A stretch of 16,128 bases of DNA from an uncultured Collinsella sp. GTDB lineage: Bacteria; Actinomycetota; Coriobacteriia; Coriobacteriales; Coriobacteriaceae. Positions 5,844-13,423 of this stretch are shown piece after piece. Position 1 is the first letter of the stretch. The number at the start of each line of letters is the position of its first letter. The notes beneath the pieces are model-generated. The model ran no database searches, was not told where the DNA came from, and saw only the letters and a list, made by a program, of their open reading frames with translations. The translations under genes were made by a program, and so were the position numbers. The stretch lies in the NCBI GenBank assembly GCA_958443615.1, contig CAUCLI010000026.1, positions 1 to 16,128 of the forward strand, in the 5' to 3' direction.

Positions 5844-5917
5844 GGCGGCTTGGCCAAGTGGTAAGGCAGAGGCCTGCAAAGCCTTTACCCCCGGTTCGAA
5901 TCCGGGAGCCGCCTCCA
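5844..5917 (+). tRNA. tRNA-Cys(GCA), intact
   Basis: The 74-base gene has fully paired acceptor strands GGCGGCT/AGCCGCC, anticodon GCA, U73 and encoded CCA. It is the sound counterpart of the mispaired minus-strand copy. It follows tRNA-Gly by 45 bases and ends just before the bidirectional terminator at 5929-5951. Confidence 0.97.
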
Positions 5918-5928
5918 ATGCATGCAAA

Positions 5929-5951
5929 ACGGGCGCCCAGAAGGCGCCCGT
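5929..5951. terminator. Bidirectional terminator between tRNA-Cys and the STAS-HATPase gene
   Basis: A perfect 9-bp stem (5929-5937 with 5943-5951) around a 5-base loop lies between convergent transcripts. Read on the minus strand it is followed by TTTTG and ends the STAS-HATPase gene, whose stop codon is 15 bases away. On the plus strand it is followed by CTTCGT and can end the tRNA-Gly-Cys transcript. Confidence 0.8.
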
Positions 5952-5965
5952 CTTCGTATCTTTGC

Positions 5966-6694
5966 CTATCCGATCAACTTGATCAAACGCACCTGGGTGC
6001 CCGGCGCATCCGCACGACGGCGCACATCGACGCTGTCGACGAGCATGCGCATGAGCTTGATGCCCCTCCCGCGCTCAACGCTCGCGACCGGCTCCTCCCC
6101 ATCGCCGATCTCGAACCCGCATCCGCAATCGCGGACCTCAATCACCACGCGGTCCTGGTACGCGTATACGGTCATGGTGCCGCCCGCGCCGCCGCAGGCG
6201 TGGTCGTACGCGTTGGACAGCGCCTCCCCCGCCGCCAAGGCGACGTCGAAGCACTCCTCGCGCGTCATCGGCAGCGCGCCCAGCAGCTCCGCGATGCGGT
6301 GCCGATATTCGGCGAGGTGCTCCACCCCTTGCCGGATGGCGAAGCTCTTGCTCCACAGGGGCGGGATATCGGGCGATATGACGGGGATCGCGGGACGCTC
6401 GGCCGTGGAGACGTGAAGGAAGTCGATCAGGCGGGCGATCTGCAGGAAGCGCGCCACGTCGGCGGAGGCGTTCACGAGCGACAGCAGCCCCTCGCGCGCC
6501 AAGAGCACCCGTGCACGCGACAACAGGAAGGCGAGGCCCGTTGAGTCGATGAACGTCACGTTCTGGCAATTGACCAGGATGCGCCGCACCCCTCCGTCGA
6601 TCAGGGAATCGACCTGCTTGCGCAGGTGCGGCACCGACGCGATGTCTATGTCTCGCGCGGGCGCGATGACCGCTATGTCGTTCCATTCATTCAT
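5966..6694 (-). CDS. STAS domain fused to an RsbW-like HATPase domain (partner-switch regulator)
   Basis: The product has two regulatory domains that are usually separate proteins. Residues about 4-100 form a STAS (anti-sigma antagonist) domain with the phosphoacceptor motif DSTGLAFLL, where Ser51 corresponds to the RsbV phosphoserine. Residues about 115-242 form a GHKL-type ATPase of the RsbW/SpoIIAB class: the N box EALSNAYDHA (Glu157, Asn161, His165), the G1 box RDCGCGFE (Asp189) and the glycine-rich ERGRGIKLMRML. All ATP-site motifs look intact. The start is set at the ATG at 6694, with GGGGAA about 10 bases upstream; a TTG at 6712 is possible. It lies 76 bases behind the PP2C phosphatase gene on the same strand. 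I infer that the kinase domain phosphorylates a STAS domain (its own or another) and the phosphatase reverses it. The final target, a sigma factor or other partner, is unknown. Confidence 0.92.
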   Translation of the reverse strand: MNEWNDIAVIAPARDIDIASVPHLRKQVDSLIDGGVRRILVNCQNVTFIDSTGLAFLLSRARVLLAREGLLSLVNASADVARFLQIARLIDFLHVSTAERPAIPVISPDIPPLWSKSFAIRQGVEHLAEYRHRIAELLGALPMTREECFDVALAAGEALSNAYDHACGGAGGTMTVYAYQDRVVIEVRDCGCGFEIGDGEEPVASVERGRGIKLMRMLVDSVDVRRRADAPGTQVRLIKLIG

Positions 6695-6770
6695 GCTGGT
6701 ATGGTTCCCCAATTCGCCACGCGCGATACCTCAGATCCTCGCCAATGGGCGGCGGCGGACGTCGGTGCCG

Positions 6771-9071
6771 CTACTCATCCATCCTGAGCGCCACCAGGGC
6801 GATGTCGTCATCGAGCGCGGAATCCGTGAAGGCATCGAGCTCGGAGAGCACGTGCGCGCACAGCCCGTCGATCCCATCGGGCGCCGAGCGCAAGAGCGTC
6901 TCGCGCAGGCGCGTCTCGCCGAAGAACTCACCCGAACGGTCGCGCGCCTCGATGGCGCCGTCGGTGTACATGAAGATGATGTCGCCCGGATTGAAGGCGA
7001 ACGCGCCGTTTTCGTACACCATGGACGAGAACGCCCCCACAACGCCGGATTGGACGCTCAGGAGCTCGCCCTCGACACCGCCCTCGCCGTCGCCCCGGAG
7101 CAGAATCGTCGGAGGATGTCCCGCGGAGCAGTACGTCGCGCGGCCATGGCGCATGTCGATCTTGGCGATGAACACGGTGACGAAGGTCTCGACGCGCGAG
7201 AAGCTCATGAGCATGCGGTTGAGCGAGCGCGCCATGCGCGCGGGACTCGCCCCCTCCCAGGCGTATGCCGTGAGGGCCGTCTTGACGAGCGCCGACATCG
7301 AGGCAGCCTCGACGCCCTTGCCCGACACATCGCCCAAGATCATCACGGCGCGATCGTCGGGCAGGCGGACGAGCGTGTAGAAATCGCCGCCGACCAGCGC
7401 CTGGCGCGTCGCTGAGGAATAGAGCGAATCGGTCGTGAGGCCCGGGACGGAACCGAGGTCGTTGCGCATGCCCGCCTGGAGCGTCTGGGCGATCCGGCGC
7501 TCGCTCTTCTGCTGCAGGGCGCCCTCCATGATGAGCTCGAAATCATGGGCGACGTGCGTGAGGTAGTCGAATTCCATATCGTCGACGGGCTCTTGAGAGC
7601 CGTCGCGGAGCAACAGGAAGCGACGGGGCGGCAACACGGTCGAGAAGGGGCCGGCGTCCTCGACGAACGCCCCCTCCTCCGGGCTCGGCCCGTTATCCAT
7701 GAAGACCCCTTGGCACGGCAGGCCGTGACGTTCGAGCCACTCGCCGATCCAGGTGATACGGTCGACGCGGGCGAGCCTGATCTGCTTGGGGTCCTCCGTG
7801 ACCGCGAGAGGGCCCGTGTCGGACCCGAAGGCGCCCGCACGGGCGGCGGCGCCCACGCGCGCGGCGGGGGCGGTCACCGAGAAGAACATCTCGTCCGCCC
7901 CGCATGGGAGGTCGATATGCCCCCCACCATCGAGCCCCACCACGTAGACGCCGCGCTCCACGTCGTTCAAGACGGGCAGGAGACGGCATGAGAGCTGATC
8001 GCAGACCTCCTCGATCATGTCCCGCCATGCCGCCACGGGATCCGACCCCGCGGCGTACAGGGACTCGCGGATGCGCGTGAGCGACCGGGTGAGGCCCGCA
8101 GTCCGCGCCGACCTCAGGGAGCTCACCACGCCCACCAGCTCGATGGAGAGGTAGTCGCAGATGACCTCGAGAACGCGGACGTCCGACACGCGCGGCGAGC
8201 AGGGGCGCGTCCATCCGAGCTCGACGACGCCGAGCACCTGCGTCCCGAAGTAGACGGGGACGGCGATGAGCGTCTTGAACGGGGGCATGTCCTGGCTTCG
8301 GACGTTATGGCGGATGCGGGCGTCCAGGTCGTAGAAGGACCCGGGGACGGTCGGATCGTCGGGGTCGCCGGGCACGAGCGAGATGCGGCATGCGCGCTGC
8401 TCCCGAAGGACGTGCGTGGCTATGCCCGCACCGTAGGGGATGAACCCGGGGACGCACTCGCCTGCGAGCGCACGGCTCACACCGCGGAGCTTGAAGCCGC
8501 CGCTCTCCGCGAAGTAGATGGTCGTGCCCGCGGCGTCGAGCGTCTCGGCCATGCGGTTCAGCACCGTGTCCAGAAGCGTCGGCATGTCGTTGGACCCCAC
8601 CGTGGACATGATGACGGACAGGGTGCCCGAAAGGCGCTTGTTCGCCGCCCGGAGCTCCGAGAGCAGGCGCTGCGTCTTGCGGTCGTGCGCATACTGTTCC
8701 TCGAGGCTCCTGATGGCCACGACGTAGCGATGCTCATGGGCGTCTGAGGCGCGCCGCGTCTCGGCGAGCTCGATGGCGCGGACGCGGACGGGAATGAAGG
8801 AGCCGTCGGCGAGCTTGAGCATGAGGGTGTTCTCCTCGCCGTCCGACGTGAAGGGCACTCGATGGCCCACGGAGCGCTCGAACGAGATGCTGTAGAGCAG
8901 GTCCTTTATGTCCGTCCCAACGATCTGCTCGCGGCCGATCTGCCCCAAGGAGAGCATCTGGCGGTTGACGTGGGCGACCGTTCCATCCGCATCGCAGATG
9001 GCGACGGCATCGCTCGTCACCTCGACGAGCCGGGCGACGTCACTCAATTCCTCGTTGTGCATGCGTTCCAT
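6771..9071 (-). CDS. PAS-GAF sensor SpoIIE-type PP2C serine phosphatase
   Basis: This 766-residue protein is probably a cytoplasmic signal-controlled phosphatase of phosphorylated STAS proteins; I see no membrane segment. A PAS domain covers about 10-122 (VTSDAVAICDADGTVAHVNRQ...), then a short helical linker (EEQYAHDRKTQRLLSELRAAN) and a GAF domain at about 150-325. Residues about 340-500 form a further region I cannot assign. The C-terminal SpoIIE/PP2C domain (about 525-766) has the metal-binding acidic motifs GGDFYT (561-566), LGDVSGKG (579-586), YTDG (702-705) and DDDIALV (754-760), all intact. The ATG at 9071 is chosen because GGGAGG lies 8 bases upstream; longer readings begin at GTG without such a site. 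The STAS-HATPase fusion gene follows after 76 bases, so the two likely act on each other. A palindrome at 9113-9132 lies in the upstream region. Confidence 0.95.
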   Translation of the reverse strand: MERMHNEELSDVARLVEVTSDAVAICDADGTVAHVNRQMLSLGQIGREQIVGTDIKDLLYSISFERSVGHRVPFTSDGEENTLMLKLADGSFIPVRVRAIELAETRRASDAHEHRYVVAIRSLEEQYAHDRKTQRLLSELRAANKRLSGTLSVIMSTVGSNDMPTLLDTVLNRMAETLDAAGTTIYFAESGGFKLRGVSRALAGECVPGFIPYGAGIATHVLREQRACRISLVPGDPDDPTVPGSFYDLDARIRHNVRSQDMPPFKTLIAVPVYFGTQVLGVVELGWTRPCSPRVSDVRVLEVICDYLSIELVGVVSSLRSARTAGLTRSLTRIRESLYAAGSDPVAAWRDMIEEVCDQLSCRLLPVLNDVERGVYVVGLDGGGHIDLPCGADEMFFSVTAPAARVGAAARAGAFGSDTGPLAVTEDPKQIRLARVDRITWIGEWLERHGLPCQGVFMDNGPSPEEGAFVEDAGPFSTVLPPRRFLLLRDGSQEPVDDMEFDYLTHVAHDFELIMEGALQQKSERRIAQTLQAGMRNDLGSVPGLTTDSLYSSATRQALVGGDFYTLVRLPDDRAVMILGDVSGKGVEAASMSALVKTALTAYAWEGASPARMARSLNRMLMSFSRVETFVTVFIAKIDMRHGRATYCSAGHPPTILLRGDGEGGVEGELLSVQSGVVGAFSSMVYENGAFAFNPGDIIFMYTDGAIEARDRSGEFFGETRLRETLLRSAPDGIDGLCAHVLSELDAFTDSALDDDIALVALRMDE

Positions 9072-9112
9072 GCGCGACCTCCCGCCGACTCGACGCGGCG
9101 CGGGCGCGCGCA

Positions 9113-9132
9113 ATCGCACGACCGCGTGCGAT
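9113..9132. promoter_or_regulatory. Perfect 8-bp inverted repeat upstream of the phosphatase gene
   Basis: Arms ATCGCACG and CGTGCGAT flank a 4-base loop, 42 bases before the phosphatase start codon and 7 bases from the tRNA-Leu terminator. It could be an operator or a leader hairpin. I see no clear promoter; TACTAT at the edge of the terminator (minus strand) is a weak -10 candidate. Confidence 0.4.
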
Positions 9133-9139
9133 AGATAGT

Positions 9140-9167
9140 AAAAAACCCAAACCCCGAAGGGTTTGGG
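9140..9167 (-). terminator. Intrinsic terminator of tRNA-Leu
   Basis: On the minus strand a perfect 9-bp stem (9159-9167 with 9146-9154) with a TTCG loop is followed by TTTTTT. It begins 11 bases after the CCA end of tRNA-Leu. Confidence 0.96.
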
Positions 9168-9178
9168 TACTGTTCACG

Positions 9179-9267
9179 TGGTGTCGGAGGCGGGACTTGA
9201 ACCCGCATGACCAAAATCGGTCACTAGCACCTCAAGCTAGCGCGTCTGCCAATTCCGCCACTCCGAC
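9179..9267 (-). tRNA. tRNA-Leu(GAG)
   Basis: The 89-base class II tRNA has acceptor strands GTCGGAG/CTCCGAC, anticodon GAG in the loop TTGAGGT, a long variable arm with a TGACC/GGTCA stem, a TTCAAGT T-loop and encoded CCA. It is a single-gene unit with its own terminator. Confidence 0.97.
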
Positions 9268-9280
9268 GTTCGCAACAGGG

Positions 9281-9286
9281 AGTATA
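9281..9286 (-). promoter_or_regulatory. Probable -10 element of tRNA-Leu
   Basis: TATACT on the minus strand lies 13 bases before the tRNA-Leu 5' end. TTGCGC, the -35 seen before the plus-strand tRNA-Gly, occurs upstream but 21 bases away, so the -35 is uncertain. An A/T-rich block at 9315-9345 could serve as an UP element. Confidence 0.5.
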
Positions 9287-9355
9287 TTAACCCGCATTCC
9301 TCAATCTGCGCAAGACTTTTTTTCAAAAAGTTTGGATTATTTTTCCCGTCCCGCG

Positions 9356-11063
9356 TCACAGCAGGTCAACGGTGCCAAGATCGATCATTCCGGAGGCATC
9401 GACCGTCGCCGCGCCGATGCGGTCCGAGGCGATTTTCGTATACGCGGGATGGGCCAGGGGGATGATGCGCACGCTCTCCCCCGCCCTCGAGACGGCCTCC
9501 CAGACAAGCGACGCGCGCCCCTCGGGATCGATCGCCGCACGTGCGCGGGACAGGGTCTCGACGGCGTCGGCATCATGGGACGCGAGCACGCCCGACGCCC
9601 TCCCCGCCCCATCGAACAAGGCATCGGCGGCGACGGCGGCCGTCGGAACGGGGGGCTCGAGCGTCCTCAGGGCGCAATCGAAATCCGCGGAGCGGTAGCG
9701 CTCGGCAAATTCTTCAGGATCAAGTCCCTCGCTTTTCACCGAGAGGCCGATGCCCTCGAGATCGCTCACGACGTGGGCGGCGACGCGGGCGCGCGTACCG
9801 CCCTTGCGGTAGATCAGGTCGACGCTCAGACTCAACGGGTCGGATTCGGCTGCGGGGACCTCCACCCCTTCGGGCGAGGACCCCATATCCGCGCGCGCGG
9901 CCTCTTCGGCCGCGAGGCTCACGGCCTCGACCAATTGGACCGCCCGTTCAGGGTCATATGAGCAGGCGTCCCAGGGCTGGGACTCGCCGAGGCGGGGCGA
10001 GATCGGCCCGACGGCCATCTCGGCGCTGTGCCTCAGCACCTTCCTCGCGAGCGTCTCGCGGTCGATCGCCATCGAGGCGGCGCGCCTGACGTCGATTTGG
10101 GAGAACGGCCCGGACATGCAGTTGCATGCGAGGTACAGCAGGCCTCCCTCGATGCCGTGGCAGAGGCGGCCGTCGGGACCCATGGTCGTGCCGTCCTCCG
10201 AGACCCCGGCCATCTCCTCGGCGTCGGCGAGCTGATCGACCGGGACGTCGCATACATCGATGTTGCCCGCGCGAAACTGCTTGAACGCGGCCACCGTATC
10301 GGAAATCGGAGTCAGGAGCACCCCATCGACCACGGGCGCGCCGGCGGCGCAGTCCTTGTTGGCGGTGAGCTGCAGCTCGCCACCCGGCTTCCACGCCCTC
10401 TTGAGCTTGAACGGGCCGTTGCCGATGGGCTTCTCCGCGAACGCGGCGGCGTCCTGATAGGCGAGCGTCGGTACGGGCGCGAGGGCGGGATGCGCGGCGA
10501 GTTCAGCGAAGACGGAGCACGCCTCGGTCAGGGAGACGACGAAGGTGAGGTCATCGGGGCAGCGAAGCCCCACGCGTTCTGACGCCCTCGTAGCCATCGA
10601 CAAGGCGCAGGAGATGACCCCAGCGGCCGTATTCGGCCACATCCCCGGCCTCTCCCTCTCCGTCCGTCGGAATGGCGCGCACCAGGCGCTCCCAGCCGAT
10701 CTTGAAGGAGGTCGCCGTGACGGATTCCCCGTTGCTGAACGAAGCGCCCTTCACAAGATGGAAGGTGAACGTCTTGGCGTCCTCGGACATCTCGTAGGAC
10801 GAGGCGGCCGCCGCGATGGGGTTGCCGTCGGGATCGAGCGCCATCAGCGGCATGAAGACGGCGGACAGGACTTGAAGGCCGGCGCGATCTTCGACGAGCA
10901 ACGGGTCGATCGACGAGACCTCGGCAAGACGGCACTTCACCCATGAGACGGGAACGGCATCGGCCCCCTTGTGAGAGCCGTCATCTTGCCCCCCGCAGGC
11001 GGAGAGGCCCATCGTCGCGGCACATCCCGCGATCGTCCCCAATAGCGTGCGCCTATCGATCAT
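9356..11063 (-). pseudogene. Family 5 solute-binding lipoprotein, frameshifted
   Basis: Two overlapping frames together encode an OppA/DppA-like binding protein. The first part (from the ATG at 11063, GGAGG 8 bases upstream) has a lipoprotein signal: two arginines, a hydrophobic stretch and the lipobox LSAC with Cys23. It continues with the family features SSIDPLLVEDRAGLQVLSAVFMPL and a FTFHLVKGASFSNGESVTATSF segment, and stops at 10551. The second part, open from 10642, resumes with LRCPDDLTFVVSL and runs to 9356. The total of 1,708 bases is one more than 569 codons, so one extra base explains the break; a four-G run at 10568-10571 is the best candidate. If repaired the protein has 568 residues, normal for the family. 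It lies behind the oppBCDF terminator as a separate unit. It is either a true pseudogene, a phase-variable gene or a sequencing error. Confidence 0.85.
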
Positions 11064-11196
11064 CTGGTCTTCCTCCCGGATTTCGCGCTGGTTCGCGTCT
11101 CTGTCCACTCTAAACGAATCGCATCGAGGCGTCTGGTATTCCACGCACTAAACAGCCGAGGGCGTTCCCCCGTGCCCCGGGGTGCGAGGGCGGTAG

Positions 11197-11226
11197 AGAA
11201 AAAGAGACCCGCCGAAGCGGGCCTCT
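11197..11226 (-). terminator. Intrinsic terminator of the opp operon
   Basis: On the minus strand a 10-bp stem (11217-11226 with 11203-11212, one G-U) with a TTCG loop is followed by a T-rich run (TTTTTCTC, the first T shared with the stem). It lies 36 bases beyond the oppF stop codon. Confidence 0.93.
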
Positions 11227-11262
11227 CCTCGAACCTGCCTTCGACGGCGAATCCTAAAGGAC

Positions 11263-12285
11263 TTACAAGTCGATGTGGGATTCCTTGATGGGGAACGGGG
11301 TCGCGTAGTGGCAGGCGCAGAAATGGCCATCGCCGATCTCGCGGAACTCAGGGGTCTCCTCAGAGCACTTCGCCTGGGCGATCGGGCAGCGCGTGTGGAA
11401 GCGGCAGCCGGTCGGCGGGTCGATCGGGCTCGGCGGATCGCCGGCGAGGATGATGCGCTTGCGGTTCTTCTGAACATCCGGGTCCGGAATCGGGACGGCG
11501 GAGAGCAGCGCCTGCGTGTACGGGTGATTGGGCTCGGCGTACAGGCTCTTCCAATCGGACAGCTCCACCATCTTGCCCAGGTACATAACGGCCACGCGGT
11601 CGGAGATGTGCTGGACGACGGAAAGATCGTGCGCGATGAAGAGGTAGGCGGTGCCGTACTTCTTCTGGAGGTCCTTCAGCAGGTTCAGGACCTGGGCCTG
11701 AATGGACACGTCGAGCGCGGAGACGGGCTCATCGCAGATGATCAGCTTCGGACGCAGGATGAACGAGCGGGCGATACCCACGCGCTGACGCTGACCGCCG
11801 GAGAACTCATGCGGATAACGGTTGATGTGCTCGGGATTGAGGCCGACCACGTCGAGCAGCTCGCGGACGCGCTCGATGCGCTCCTCGGGAGTGCCGATCC
11901 CGTGGATGACCATGGGCTCGGAGATGATCTCGCCGATGGTCATGCGGGGGTTGAGGGAGGCATAGGGATCCTGGAAGATGAACTGCATCTCGCGGCGCAT
12001 GGCCTTGAGCTCCTTCTTGTTCATCTTGGAGATGTCCTTGCCCTCGAAGTACACCTTGCCGGAGGTCGGCGGGTCGAGGTGCATGATGGCGCGACCGGTC
12101 GTGGACTTGCCGCAGCCGGACTCGCCCACGAGGCCGAACGTCTCGCCGGCGCGGATCTCGAAGGAGAGGTCGTTCACGGCGGAGACGACCTTCTTGGAGA
12201 ACCTGCCGCCCATGAAGCCGGAACCGGTGGGGAACTCCTTGTGCAGGTGCTCGACCTTGAGCAGCGGAGCGTTGTTCTCTGCCAT
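11263..12285 (-). CDS. oppF: Oligopeptide ABC transporter ATP-binding protein OppF
   Basis: This is one of the two cytoplasmic ATPases that power peptide import through OppB and OppC. The 340 residues show Walker A GESGCGKS (54-61), the Q-loop FQDP (104-107), the ABC signature FSGGQRQRV (161-169), Walker B LIICDEP (181-187) and the H-loop AHD (218-220). The OppF/DppF C-terminal extension follows, with cysteines 294, 300, 307, 323 and 325 in the pattern GCRFHTRCPIAQAKC...FCACHY. The ATG directly abuts the oppD stop codon (TAAATG), so translation is probably coupled. It is the last gene of oppBCDF, with an intrinsic terminator behind it. The exact substrate cannot be told from the ATPase. Confidence 0.96.
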   Translation of the reverse strand: MAENNAPLLKVEHLHKEFPTGSGFMGGRFSKKVVSAVNDLSFEIRAGETFGLVGESGCGKSTTGRAIMHLDPPTSGKVYFEGKDISKMNKKELKAMRREMQFIFQDPYASLNPRMTIGEIISEPMVIHGIGTPEERIERVRELLDVVGLNPEHINRYPHEFSGGQRQRVGIARSFILRPKLIICDEPVSALDVSIQAQVLNLLKDLQKKYGTAYLFIAHDLSVVQHISDRVAVMYLGKMVELSDWKSLYAEPNHPYTQALLSAVPIPDPDVQKNRKRIILAGDPPSPIDPPTGCRFHTRCPIAQAKCSEETPEFREIGDGHFCACHYATPFPIKESHIDL

Positions 12286-13419
12286 TTAGGCCTCGCCTCC
12301 CTTCGTGGCGGCGACATTCACGTCGTCCGGGATAGCGGTCGGGATGGTGCCACGGGAACGGGAGGTGTCCGGGGCGAACTTCTGGACGAACGCATCGTCG
12401 TCGGCGTAATGGCACTCGGAGTAATGGCCGTTGTCCATGACGAACTTCTTCGGGCGCTCCTTGTGGCAGAGCTCCGTGGCGTACGGGCAGCGGGGCGCGA
12501 AGGCGCAGCCCTGGGGCAGGTTCACGAGCGAGGGCGGGTTGCCGTGAATCGGGGTGAGCGGCTTCTTCTCGTCGGTCGCCTGCTCGGGGATGGAGCGGAT
12601 GAGACCCCAGGTGTAGGGGTGGCGGCTCTCGTAGAAGATCTCGTCGGCGGTACCGAACTCGACCGGGTGACCGGCGTACATGACCATGATCTTGTCGGCC
12701 ATGTCGGCGACGACGCCCAGGTCGTGGGTGATCATGATGATGGCGTTGCCGTTCTTCTCCTGCATCTCCTGCATGAGCTCGATGATCTGCGCCTGGATGG
12801 TGACGTCGAGGGCGGTGGTCGGCTCGTCGGCGATCAGGATGTCGGGGTCGCAGGCGAGCGCCATGGCGATCATGACGCGCTGGCGCATACCGCCGGAGAA
12901 CTGATGCGGGTACTCGTTGACGCGCTTCTCGGGCTCGGGGATGCCCACGAGATCGAGAAGCTCGGTGGCGCGCTCGAGCGCCTCGGCCTTGGAGTAACCG
13001 CGATGCAGGCGGAGGCCCTCACCGACCTGACGGCCGATCTTGTAGACCGGGTTCAGGGAGGTCATCGGGTCCTGGAAGATCATCGCGATGTCATTGCCGC
13101 GGACGTGCTGCATCTCCTCCTCGGACATGTTGAGCAGGTCGTGGCCGCGGTACGTGACGGAACCGCCCTCGATCTTTCCGGGAGGCATGGAGATGAGGCC
13201 CATGATCGTCATGGCCGTCACAGACTTGCCGGAACCGGACTCGCCGACCACGCCGAGGGTCTCGCCGCGGTCAAGCGTGTAGGACACGCCGTCGACCGCG
13301 TGCACGACGCCGTCCTCGGTGTGGAAGTACATCTTGAGATCATCGACCTCGAGCAGGTGCTGACCCTCGGGGATCGGCTGCGTCTTCAGGTCGACGTAGT
13401 TGTCGTTCTTCTTAGCCAT
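12286..13419 (-). CDS. oppD: Oligopeptide ABC transporter ATP-binding protein OppD
   Basis: This is the partner ATPase of OppF. The 377 residues contain Walker A GESGSGKS (59-66), the Q-loop FQDP (115-118), the signature FSGGMRQRV (174-182), Walker B ILIADEP (194-200) and the H-loop THD (231-233). The C-terminal oligopeptide-transporter extension has cysteines 305, 311, 318 and 336 in the pattern CAFAPRCPYATELC...SEC. About 40 residues after the last cysteine form a tail rich in small and charged residues with no recognised role. The gene starts 4 bases after oppC and touches oppF. The ribosome-binding site (AAGGA) is about 11 bases away, so coupling to oppC may help. Confidence 0.96.
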   Translation of the reverse strand: MAKKNDNYVDLKTQPIPEGQHLLEVDDLKMYFHTEDGVVHAVDGVSYTLDRGETLGVVGESGSGKSVTAMTIMGLISMPPGKIEGGSVTYRGHDLLNMSEEEMQHVRGNDIAMIFQDPMTSLNPVYKIGRQVGEGLRLHRGYSKAEALERATELLDLVGIPEPEKRVNEYPHQFSGGMRQRVMIAMALACDPDILIADEPTTALDVTIQAQIIELMQEMQEKNGNAIIMITHDLGVVADMADKIMVMYAGHPVEFGTADEIFYESRHPYTWGLIRSIPEQATDEKKPLTPIHGNPPSLVNLPQGCAFAPRCPYATELCHKERPKKFVMDNGHYSECHYADDDAFVQKFAPDTSRSRGTIPTAIPDDVNVAATKGGEA

Positions 13420-13423
13420 GGTT

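Larger units (their letters stand above)
5723..5906 (+). repeat. 184-bp inverted repeat, copy B
   Basis: This is identical in reverse complement to 5078-5261. Identity starts at the first base of tRNA-Gly and ends at the last base of the tRNA-Cys T arm. Beyond that the two flanks differ in part, yet both hold an ACGGGCGCCC hairpin arm shortly after tRNA-Cys, which suggests an older, longer duplication. Confidence 0.97.

Noticed and set aside
5729..6544. 271-residue plus frame starting MAQLVEHNLAKVGVAGSSPV
   Set aside because: The start is translated tRNA-Gly and tRNA-Cys sequence, a well-known false protein, and the rest is antisense to the STAS-HATPase gene.
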